NCBI GenBank assembly: GCA_001599915.1
Contig: BCIG01000011.1
Coordinates: forward strand, 124,001-188,000
DNA length: 64,000 bases
Reading direction: 5' to 3'
Source of the DNA: Symbiotaphrina buchneri
Taxonomy: Eukaryota > Ascomycota > Symbiotaphrinales > Symbiotaphrinaceae
In this document: positions 34,911-45,399 of the stretch, one piece after another
Position numbering within the stretch: the stretch's first letter is position 1
Layout: the number at the start of each line of letters is the position of its first letter
Notes under the pieces: model-generated
Told to the model about the DNA's origin: nothing
Seen by the model: only the letters and a program-made list of their open reading frames with translations
The model's database searches: none
Position numbers and translations under genes: made by a program

Positions 34911-34920
34911 TCTTATATAG
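34911..34920 (-). promoter_or_regulatory. TATA box of the coiled-coil protein gene
   Basis: CTATATAAGA on the minus strand, 91 bp before the ATG at 34820. This is the best positional support for that gene. Confidence 0.5.
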
Positions 34921-36077
34921 TCCCCGCCGAAGAGCCAAACGGAGAGATTGACTCAGCACAAGTTTGCTTGGAGAATGCTATACATATCCCTCCACCTAGC
35001 AAGCAATCTCCGTAGTCACACACCATGGGAGCGAGTTTGATTCTTGAGGAACGCAGGAGCTCAAGGTAACTCAGGTGCCAGTTACAGAGACTGACGGAGT
35101 TTGTATTCACTGACTCCAGTGGTTTCACCTGCCTCTGTGAAGTCAGAACACGATAGTGTTGGCCACTGCAAGCAGATTTGCTGACTTTATTCTCAAAGAA
35201 ACCAGGTAATTGATGTAGGGAGCCGTCAACCAACGCGATCTCCATTCATTCAGGATGGACAGAGATCTCGGGACAGGATTAAGGGAAAAGTCAATGGCCG
35301 GGACAAAGGAAATGGAAGGTCGAAACCTCCATTTGCATAGGATAGGGGCAAAGGTCGAGGGGACGACTGAATGACAACCAGGTTCCGTCAAAGAATCTCG
35401 AAGAAGAAATAATATCATGGAAGAGCAGCATCACAAGAATGATAGGGGATAAAAGTGACGAGCAATGAATCTTTAGTGCTACTGAGTCTCATATGGTAGC
35501 AATCGCTGATGAAGCGCGCAGCCGCGTTACGTGAGGCGACGACTGGGGATATAAAATCGCCTGCAAACTTTCTTTCCTCGTCCCATCTCCGACACCTACC
35601 ATCAATCTCCTCACTCACTCACGCAGGGCAACTGCACACCGGAAACTCATCCTTCGGTTACCAGCTGCGCGGGTTCCTGCATTCCTCTGACTTGTAAGTT
35701 TCCTGCTTTCCTTACTCAGGCTCTGTTGGACCTGCCGTCCGGGTTTCACCATCCTTGCTCTCTTGTCCTCACCTTGTTGTTTACACTCGTCACCTACCTC
35801 ACGCACAAACTTCCGCCCACCAAGTACTTCATGACAACCTGGACATCTTCCATCTTCCCTACCAACTACATGAAATTCGATACTTGGGCATTAGCTTGAC
35901 GCGCTCTACGCGTCATTTCCCCACAATTACACTGCACACTCCTTTCTCAAGCAGAGCCGCCACGGATGCTCCGAGACATAGCTTGGTGTACTCACTCTGA
36001 CTTCAGGAAGTGCTGCCTCGTACTCGTCTGCAACTTACGACCGGGCTTTTGCCGAACATCTTCATCCGCGATCCACC
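34921..36077. other. intergenic region and 5' leader of the zinc-knuckle gene
   Basis: No coding gene is seen. The last 550 bp are C/T-rich and contain a GTAAGT-like donor near 35695 and several CAG acceptors, so a 5' UTR intron ahead of the ATG at 36078 is plausible. Confidence 0.4.
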
Positions 36078-38016
36078 ATGGCTGGTAAGTTTGAACTGAA
36101 CTGAGACGGTGCTGTATACACTATTAATGAGTATTATTTCGGCAGACGAATGGAACGATAACGATGCCGGCTGGAATGATGACAGTGGAGCCAAAGACGA
36201 GTGGAATGATGGCGGCGATGCTTCGGGCGCGAATCACGAGTCAAAGCATGCGAACGACGCAGGGGATGGTGGTTGTCGCAAGTAAGTACCACACGAGTTG
36301 TGAGTGCTCACCTTTTGCTAACACTATATAGTTGCGGTCATGAGGGTCACTTCGCTCGTGATTGCCCGGAACCCAAGAAGATGGGCGAGTGCTTCAACTG
36401 TGGAGAGCTAGGGTATGTGCAAAACGGCCACAGTAAGAGCAGGCAGTCACTGACGTTCAGTAGACATAGCAAGGCAGACTGTCCGAAGCCTCGCGCCCCC
36501 CGAGGACCTTGCCGTGTGTGCAATGAAGAAGGGCACTTCGCTGCGGACTGTCCTAAGAAAGAACCCGATATCTGCAAGCTCTGCAAGCAAGAGGGTAGGT
36601 GGTCCGGAAGTATGAGTTGTTCCTCCAGCCATGACTGACACAACATACCAGGTCATAAGGCTAAGGACTGCAAGAATCCTCGCCACATGGACAAGTCGAA
36701 GATTCCTGATGCTAGCCCCGAGGATGCATGGGAGGCATTGAAGAAGGCAGACGGTGAACGCGATCTTGACGATATCAAAGAGGTAAGTGTACCAATGACG
36801 TCGGTGGACCTTTGCTGACGGACAGCAGGCACTCGCCGTGTACACCAAAGCCGTTGATGCTACTTATCCTGAGTTGGAGAGTGCTTTCCGTGCCAACGAC
36901 TTCAACTTGTATCTCATCGCTCTTGTGGGTGGTAGCACATGCTGAGATGGAGAAGCTTGCTAATTGTCGAGTACAGGAGCGGGAGGTCCTGCCAACCCAG
37001 ACCATTGTTGACCCTAAAGGAAAGGTTGACTGCAAATATGTTGTTGGCTATTACTTTTCCGACAAGCCCAAGCGTGCGAAAGCAGCGGAGAGCTGGCCCA
37101 GTTCAGCGGAGGAGAACATGGAACGTCTCGCAGATGCGGGGATCGTCATGGATCGCGGTGTGCCAAAGTGTGACAATTGCGGAGGTAACGCTTGTTTGCC
37201 TATGGATGGTGATAGACCACTGACAAAGCAATAGAGATGGGCCACGTCGCGAAGTTCTGCACGGAAGAAAAGCGTGAAATCGAACGCGTCGAAGTAAAGT
37301 GCTTCAACTGTGGAGAACTTGGGCACCGCCCTCGCGATTGCCCCAACGAGCGTTTCGATCCCAACCTGTGCCGCAACTGCAAGTAAGCAACCCTATATCT
37401 CAGGAGTCAACAGACAAGAGCTAATAGCATGCAGGCAACCCGGCCACAACTCCAAGGAATGCCCTGAGCCGCGTTCAGCCGAAGGTGTCGAGTGCCGTAA
37501 GTGCGGTGAGAGTAAGTCCACCAACCACGAGATCGATATCCCCATGGCATTTCTAACGAGCACAACAGCTGGCCACTTCTCCAGAGACTGTCCCACTGGT
37601 GGCGGTGGAGGGGGTCGTGCTTGCCACAACTGTGGTCAAGAAGGGCACATGTCCAAGGAGTGTACCCAGCCCCCCAAGTGCCGCAACTGTGATGAGGTTG
37701 GGCATAACAGCCGCGAGTGTCCGAAGCCTACCGACTGGAGCCGTGTCAAGTGTAAGAACTGTGGCGAGAGTAAGTTATCCCACTTGTCGGCTTGCTTGCA
37801 ATGAGATAGCTGAAACTCTGTGCAGTGGGCCACACCATTAGGCGTTGCCCCACCGCTCCGAAGGAAGAGGAGGTTACGAACGCAGGTGGAGGCGATGACG
37901 GCTGGGGAACCGGGGGCGCTGGCAATACTGCTGGGAATGCCCACGACAACGCTGGTGGTGCTGGCGGACAATCCTCGTGGGTTGGTGACGATGACACCGG
38001 CGGCGCTGCCTGGTAA
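36078..38016 (+). CDS. eleven-CCHC zinc-knuckle protein (Gis2/Byr3/CNBP-like)
   Basis: Eleven exons: 36078-36084, 36146-36281, 36332-36412, 36464-36594, 36652-36782, 36829-36924, 36977-37184, 37235-37382, 37435-37511, 37569-37769 and 37826-38016, giving 468 residues. After an Asp/Asn/Trp-rich N-terminus come four C-X2-C-X4-H-X4-C knuckles, then a helical spacer of about 120 residues (exons 5-7), then seven more knuckles, ending in a Gly/Asn/Asp-rich tail with a final Trp. Such proteins bind single-stranded nucleic acid and act in mRNA translation or decay. Gis2-type proteins usually have about seven knuckles, so this one is enlarged. Seven of the ten introns fall inside knuckles. Exon 1 is 7 nt of coding sequence. 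Exon 6 has a tandem acceptor (CAGCAG at 36823-36828). Confidence 0.85.
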
Positions 38017-39812
38017 GCTTCCGAGTAAACCAGACAAGCAGACCATGCCTCGCTCTCGGGCATATGGTCGGTAAAGCCAGGTTTGTTCACGGTTCACTGG
38101 TGGGTTCTATCGACGCGTCGCAAGCTGTTTGCTTCCGACGACTACACAGAAGACGTTCATGGCGATACGATATGCATGGGATTCGGTAACATGCGCGATA
38201 GTGTTGCAAAGGCCAATGAAAAAGTTCTTCAGAATTGCTGCCCTTTGGACCATTGGGAGCTTGTAACCATAGCGCAGCTATGTTTATCTGCCATGTAGCC
38301 TGTAGACCTAAGAATATCATCCCCGATCAAGGCCAACAATGGTTTCCAACTCCTGGGAATAACAGTAAGCTATCACAATAAGCAACGTCGGATGGTAGCA
38401 ATCCGCACTCGCAGGGATTTCTTGCGTTTCTGATTTCTCCCATGAATCCACTTCCCCAGCCTCGGTCTCCAGTTATCTACAAACTGAATACCTTCTAACT
38501 TGGTCGTGTAGAGGCTCTCCTCGTGGTTTGACAATCTCGATGCTCGACGGTTCGGACATGGTCTGGCGTGGCCGGGTTACCCCTTTGGGAATACCGCTGG
38601 CGCACCTTTCCGCCTGTACGTGGTACTTTTTCGGCTGTCGCACCGCTCGCACCGCACCTTTCCCTTAACCTCCACTCATACATCTTCGGGACATGAGTAC
38701 GGGTACACCTTAAGGTTACGCTTGACGCGTTGGTGTTCGGACAGATGACAAGCCGGTTCCCAGTCCGTGGCTTAGCCGGTGGCATCGGATCATCATGTCA
38801 GCCCTACAAGCGAGTGTGGCATGGTTGCCAAATCCTCGGGCGGTCACGCGAGCTTAGACGGACGGAACTTTCTATCCGAGCAGAATGTTTGCGCAACCCA
38901 TGTGATATCTCATGCTTTTAAGGAAGCTGCATGTCTTGGTGTCCTTATGGGGTTCGGACTTTATGGAAGCAACCTGCAATGACATCATCAAGATGGTTGT
39001 CCAGATTATGGGGTCTGTGGAGCCTGCAGCAGAATGGGACTGAGGGGAAAGGGATCCACCTTCAGGTCGAACCCCACTGTACTGCGACCCTTACCAGTCT
39101 TATTCCCTGTCATCTCGATGCAAGCACGCGATAATTATGTGAGACTCCGCATTTATTTCGGAGATCGCAGTCATGTGATGATTACGATGGGGAGTCTACA
39201 GTTTTCACGCTTTGCAGATGCGCATGCAATCTGATGACTCGTCGGTTTGCCAGAAAAGGACATCCGGCCGCGGCAACGGTCATAGAGGATGTTCCTCTTC
39301 CGAGGCCCCAGCCGTTGGCGACATTCCCTCCCCACGCTAAGCTTGATCCGCGTCGCCATCTGGAAAATTGGGATCCATCCGCACCGGTTTAATTGGCTGG
39401 AAATCCATCAAGCTTGGACCATCATCAACCGGTCCACTCGGTCAATGCGGAGGTGAGCACTGGGCAGGGGACTCCTCCGTATGGGGGATCGATCAGCGCG
39501 CTTCTTGCTCCATCGCCCCCCTGGCAGACGCAGCATAGTGCCCCATGGCACGGAAAAAGTGGCCCACCAAAACGGAGGGGAAGGTGGGTCCAGGATTGTT
39601 TTTGTAACATTAAGAATATAAAGGCCTGTCAGATCCCCGGACTCGGGATGACAATGCACTTGGTCTCTCCCCTAGCAGTCAGGCTACAGGGATAATTCAT
39701 TGGATTTGGAGAATCAGCAAGCCGGCCAACGAGACAGGACCTCGAGGCTGAGACGCTTTTCTTAGAAAAAGAGACGGAAAGAAGAACCACTCTGCTTGAT
39801 ACCCCTATTATC
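38017..39812. other. intergenic region, no gene seen
   Basis: About 1.8 kb between the zinc-knuckle gene and the transporter. Only short frames without motifs. The last 200 bp hold a TATA box at 39617 for the transporter. Confidence 0.5.
39617..39623 (+). promoter_or_regulatory. TATA box of the sugar transporter gene
   Basis: TATAAAG 196 bp upstream of the ATG at 39813. Confidence 0.45.
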
Positions 39813-41694
39813 ATGTTTTCTTCACGTTATTTCGGCCTTCGCGGCCATAAGTTGAATGTTGCTGTTGGCTTCATCGCTGGTCTCGATTTTCTGTATGTTC
39901 CTCAAAGCACGCATAACCAGACACTCTTTTGCTGATACGGCGTATAGACTCTTCGGTTATGACCAGGGTGTCATGGGCGGTCTGTTGACCTTACCGTCAT
40001 TTTTGGCCGTCTTTCCAGAACTGGACACATCGGTGGGGACTCCAGCAGAGCAGAACCACCGGTCTACTATACAAGGTACTTCAGCCGCTAACCTGGTATG
40101 ATTCGACCATCACTGACTCCTACAGGCGTTTCCGTGTCTGCATACAATGTTGGATGCTTTTGCGGCGCCGTCATCTGTATCTGGCTGGGAGACATTCTGG
40201 GTCGACGGAAGACCATCTTCTTCGGCTCGGCGATCATGGTCGTCGGTGCCGCTCTTCAATGCTCCGCTTTCAGTCTTCCTCACTTTATCGTTGGTCGAAT
40301 TATCACCGGCATCGGAAATGGATTGAACACGTCCACCGTCCCGACCTGGCAATCTGAATGTTCGAGATCTCACCACAGAGGCATGCTCGTTATGATGGAA
40401 GGTGCCTTGATCACCGGCGGTATCTGTATCTCGTACTGGTTGGACTTCGGCTTTTCCTTCCTGGACCCGAATCCAGTAGCGTGGAGGTTCCCCATCGCAT
40501 TCCAGATTATCTTTGCCCTCTTCATTCTGGCAACCATCCTTGAGCTCCCAGAATCTCCTCGATGGTTGATCCTTAAGGGTAAAGAAGACGAAGCTTTGTC
40601 AGTCCTCAGTGCTCTCAACGATGTGCCTCAAGACGACCATGTCCTTCAGACGGAGTTCCTCGCAATCAAGGATACTGTCTTGGACATGAAAGACGTTGGT
40701 TTCCGTGACCTATTCACCATGGACGAGAACAGAAACTTCCACAGAGTCGTCTTAGGCTACGTCAACCAGGTATTCCAGCAGATCTCTGGTATTAACCTCA
40801 TGTAAGGATCTCCCGCTCTTTCACCGTGCTATTCACGATGTGTATTCACCGAGCTATTCACGATGTGTATTGGACGAAATACTAACAGATTACAGTACAT
40901 ACTACGCCGCTACGATCTATCAGAATGAGATTGGTCTGTCCGGCTTCATCTCTCGCATCCTTGCGGCCGCCAACGGCACTGAATACTTCATCGCTTCCTG
41001 GTTCGCGGTCTTTACTGTGGAGAAGATTGGACGTCGAAAGCTCATGCTGTTCGGTGCCGTGGGCATGTCTGCCTCCATGGTCATCCTGGCTATCATGACG
41101 GAGATCGGCGGGAGCAAATGCGGTATTGTTGCAGCGACCTTCCTGTTCATCTTCAACACGTTCTTCGCGGTTGGCTGGCTTGGTATGACGTGGTTGTATC
41201 CAGCCGAGATCGTGCCGCTCAAGATTCGTGCTCCATCGAATGCTCTCTCTACCTCGGCAAATTGGGGTGAGTCCTTCTCCTACTCTTGATTGATTGTCAT
41301 GTACTGACCAGTTACAGCTTTCAACTTCATGGTGGTCATGATAACTCCCGTCTCCTTCTCGTCCATCAAATGGAAAACATACGTCATATTCGCTGTTATT
41401 AACGCCTTCATCGTACCGGTGGTCTACTTCTTCTACCCTGAGACTCGCGGCCGGTCTCTGGAGGAGATGGATCATATCTTCCACAAGACCACCGGCTGGT
41501 TCGATGTTGTCAAGGTTGCGAATGACGAGCCACGGTGGTTCGATGACAAGGGCAACCCGCTGGTTGACTACGAGCAGACAGAAGAGCATGTCATGAGGAC
41601 TCACCGCATCTCATCCGAGGCTGAGAAACCGCAGCATCAGGATGTGGTGGATACTGGAAAACGTCATGGGAATCCAGGCTCGCTGAATGTATAG
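39813..41694 (+). CDS. MFS sugar transporter
   Basis: Exons 39813-39892, 39948-40075, 40126-40801, 40896-41266 and 41318-41694 give 543 residues. The family marks appear in order: FGYDQGVMGG in helix 1, GDILGRRKT after helix 2, a GRIITGIGNG segment, PESPRWL before the central loop, QQISGINLITYYA in helix 7 (joined across intron 3), VEKIGRRKL, and PETRGRSLEEMD after helix 12. These identify a 12-helix plasma-membrane hexose/polyol transporter of the fungal sugar porter family (proton symport or facilitated). Substrate cannot be told from sequence. Introns are 50-94 bp; intron 3 contains an 18-bp direct repeat (GAGCTATTCACGATGTGT-like) near 40830-40870. Confidence 0.92.
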
Positions 41695-41948
41695 GATGGA
41701 TATCTTTTATGATTGGAAAGGTGAAAATGTTGGAAAGAAACGTTGGTCATGCAATCGATGCTCATTGATGCATCTTGGTTTGGCATATAGACGCATCGTC
41801 AGGGGCGGATCCTGCAATCTAGAGGTTGCCGCAACAGAGATATACCAAATATGGCTGTGGAGTTGGAATGCAATGCTCTATACAAAAGGTCCTTTAAATT
41901 AGTGATTATTGATCTGTGAGATACGTTGTCCCGGCCGGTGACTGAAAT

Positions 41949-42424
41949 CTTCCCCAAGGTAATCAGTAATGGCACGCCACTTTTTTGGTTACCACACGCC
42001 CCTCTTATCTATTTGCAATCTCATCTATCTGCATCGTATCAAATCTATCCGTATATCTCATCTATCTACATTGTATCGTATCTATCTGTCCGTATATCAG
42101 CATCGTAGCCTATCCGTATCGTATCTCATCTATCCAGTTAATCTTCATGATGGATAGATCGATCAACCAATAACCTGATGAAGAATAACATATGTCAGAT
42201 CCATCCGTATATCGGTATCGTATCTTATCAAATCATATCTGTCTGGTTTATCTCCGTGATGGATAGACCGATTAATCGATCAATCGGTCAAGGCCGCCAT
42301 CTTATACCTGTTGAAATAACTATCCGCATATCAAAGTGGGATTAGTTGTCCTTTGCTTTCTGTATGAGAGGGGCGTGCAGTTACCAAATACAGGGGCGTG
42401 CCATTACCGATTACCCTTCCCCAA
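41949..42424. mobile_element. MITE-like element with 9-bp target duplication (Mutator-type candidate)
   Basis: The 9-bp word CTTCCCCAA occurs at 41949-41957 and again at 42416-42424. Between them, 41958-42415 (458 bp) begins with GGTAATCAGTAATGGCACGC and ends with its near-perfect inverse. The terminal inverted repeats span about 50 bp at roughly 85% identity with one indel, and each holds two GCACGCC words. The inside is AT-rich with no coding potential: runs of TATCTGTATC-like words and two related blocks around 42120-42170 and 42225-42275 (TCATGATGGATAGATCGAT, TCCGTGATGGATAGACCGAT). A 9-bp duplication and long inverted repeats suit non-autonomous Mutator-like DNA transposons. It sits between the transporter and Med1 genes. 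Confidence 0.85.
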
Positions 42425-42680
42425 TTGGCGGCTGGCTGGTGACGGTCCCTGAACCCCTGAACGCGGTTGCTGCCGCTCAACGCGGAAAAAGGTATTTCCG
42501 TAAGAAACAATTCCCCAGAGCTTCAACCTCGAGCGCGCACAAGGACGACCATTGAGACCTGGCTACCAACGCACCAACACCGCTACGCAGGATATTCGCA
42601 TCGCCGAGTATCCATCTACCGAATGTCTAGAATCTAGAAAGCTGCCCCCTCCGAGTGCGAAGCTCCTCTACCCTCGCATC

Positions 42681-45018
42681 ATGGCGACGCCTACGCCATC
42701 CGCGTCCAAACATCCCGCGGGGCACCAGGCGGCCATGACGCCCAATTCCTTCGCAAACCACCTGGCCGCCGTCTCCCCTCTCCCAGTCAGCGGTGGCCGG
42801 TCGCAGAGATCTCACAAGTCTCCTCTGAACGCCAGTTCCATCCCGCCATTCAACCACCCCTCTACGGCCAGCAACCCTTTGACCTTCGACTCGCCTTCCG
42901 CGGCAGCTACGCTTGGGCTCAATCTGGGAAACATGGCGACTCCCGCACGTGGCACGACGCCAGCAGCTCTGGGTGGTGCGCCGTTGACGAATGTTAGAGG
43001 CGACGATGAGGAGAGGAGGAGGAGGCTCGAGACTATACTGGCATTGCTGAAGGACAGGCCGGGCAGGGTCAGCGAAGAGGGAGTGGAGAGGCTGGCGAAG
43101 AGGATTGGTGGGCTGGATTGTTACTGGGATACGACTGACCCTGGTGTACGAGTGCTGAGCATTGCTGGAACCGTCGGGACGTTTTTGGTGGATGTGAGTT
43201 GACCGGCGTAATTCGCTTTCTGCCTCGCTCTTGAAAGCAGGTTTGCTAATTGCTACACAGGTTGAATTCCACTCGAACGTAGTCGAACGTGTAACCCTTT
43301 CCTATTCCAGCTCCAAAGAAGCCATCACTGAATCTGCACCGGACGGTTCAAGCATATTGCAAAGGGATCTGACGCCGCGAGAAGGCCAATATGGTCTCAG
43401 CACAACACTGAACGCCTTTGCTGACAATTTGAAGAGGTTGGAAAAGCTGGATAAGCTAAGCACATCGGAGATGAACTGCTTTGAAGCTGTGTCAGGGGTC
43501 TATAGCAGCCTGCGGAAGATCTTCGAACACGAGAAGACCAAGGCGAGGGAGAGTAAAGGCGATGGACCAGGAACGCGCGAGGAATCGATTGAGGAAGAAG
43601 TAATGTGCAAAAGGAGTGGTAGACCCAGGATGAATGCTGGACGAAGGGTTGGACTGAGCCTTCAATATTGGGCTGAGAAACGGCGGGTATTGCAGCTCAA
43701 AGGCAGAGGCGCCGCGAGCACAAGTTCAACAGGTGCCCACGATGCCCCCGCAGAAGGCGATGAACGCAAAATATGGTCTGCAGTTATCGAATGTGAATCC
43801 TCTCCAGCTGAGCTGTACCCGTCCATCCGAATCACGGATGAGTGGGTATCCTCACCCGTCGAAGTCGAAAAGGCACCAGACAATCAGGAGCCCCAGGACA
43901 ACCCGTTCGGACCATCTCCTTCTCATATCAATTGGCTAGAGCCGCCATCCACCTTCCTGCAGAACAGAAATTCTCAAGGCGATGCCATGGCGGTCGACAA
44001 CAGCGGCGCTCCTCAGATAGGCACAAAGCTGCCTGACGTGCGCTTCGTGGCGCGACTTGAACCCGCCGTCGTTGTACCGCTGCAGATAGCCTACAACATC
44101 TACAACTCCGTCGGTATAACTATCCCGCAGGAGACTCTCCGGCCTTATACTTTCGACGGTCTGGTGCTGCCACCGGAAGGAGAGCAGACTCCCCTCGCAC
44201 AGGGTGAGACTCGAGAAATCAGGCGGGAGAAGGGCGTGGTCGTCCTAGGTGAGGATGGACAGCCGATGGAGAAGATGCTGCAGTTCAGCTTGTACGCACA
44301 GAAGCAGGACTATGGGCGTATCGTGGAGGAGATCCCGTTTGCACATCCCAGACAGATTGTCGGATTGCTGCCTGTAAGTGCTTCACTCGTTCCCCGAGTA
44401 TCTTACATCCTACTCGCCTCAATTGGACGCCACGACAGTACCAAAGACCTCCTAGCTGACTTACTCCAGATTCTCCGGCAATATGCCTTTCTCTCGCACC
44501 TCCTTCAAGGCACCTTCCTTCCCTCCTCCAATCCTTCACACAACACAGCCGCCCACACCAACAGTTCATCCGGATCACCGAAAACGCCTACATCATCCTT
44601 CACCTCGACCTCCACCAGCACCTCTCTCGCCGACTTCTTCGCGACGCCCGTCCCCTCCAACCCCTCTATCTCCGTCTCCCTTACCACGCTCCCCGTCCCA
44701 CGCCTGACCCTCATCTTCCCCCTGGCCGCATCAACCCCCGGCACCGAAACGGCGGACGGCAGCCCCGCGGCCGCGCGGCTGGCGCACCTCACGCTGGAGA
44801 TCGGACCGGATGCAGCCGTGAGAGTCGTCGAGCAGGATATCGTGCCTGCTGGGACAGCGGAGCAGGAGGAGGCGCAAGCGCAAGCCCAAGAACCGGCTGG
44901 GGAAGAGCGGAAGGCAGGGAAGAGCTTAACGTTGGAGGATATGGCGAGAGCGTTGGAGGTATGTGAGGATCTGGGTGTGTTTGTGGAGTGGATCTCTCGG
45001 AGGATTCCTGGGCGGTAG
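42681..45018 (+). CDS. MED1: Mediator complex subunit 1 (fungal Med1)
   Basis: Exons 42681-43193, 43261-44373 and 44470-45018 give 724 residues. After a Ser/Pro-rich N-terminus come LETILALLKDRPGRVSEEGV, RLAKRIGGLDCYWD and SIAGTVGTFLVDVEF, the Med1 N-terminal pattern, then DLTPREGQYGLSTTLNAFADNL-type sequence and the block PFAHPRQIVGLLPILRQYAF, which forms when the 96-nt second intron (GTAAGT to TCCAG) is removed. Med1 sits in the Mediator middle module, linking activators to RNA polymerase II in the nucleus. The C-terminus is Ala/Glu-rich and then ends in a helix (LEDMARALEVCEDLGVFVEW). The 96-nt intron has no stop in frame. Convergent with the calponin gene. Confidence 0.85.
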
Positions 45019-45399
45019 GAGCGTGTTTCCATGCAGACATTGCTGTTTGAAGAGGAAACCGGAGTTTGCATTTGGGGCGCTTCAAAAGGGGGTTGCGATG
45101 CTCTTGGATGCAGGGCGTTTCGGAAGCATAGGATATCATATAAGGCGGCTCCAAGGGGCCCGCTAGGGAACCGTTGCATGCATAGCCATCTAGCTGGTGC
45201 TAATACTAATGGTGTTGAGGGTCCACATACGTGTGAGGGTGTGCGCAACCATAGGGGGGTAAAAATTATGAAACAAAAAAAGACAATACTGAACGCTCAC
45301 GCTGGTCCTCCATCAAGCAAATACCAACACGACTCCCCCAATCCATGGACCCCATCTTCCCTTCTCGGCATAAGGGCATCCCAGACCGCGGCTGACATC

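Noticed and set aside
44505-45248. 247-codon minus-strand frame
   Set aside because: Antisense to Med1 exon 3 and its 3' end; no motif.
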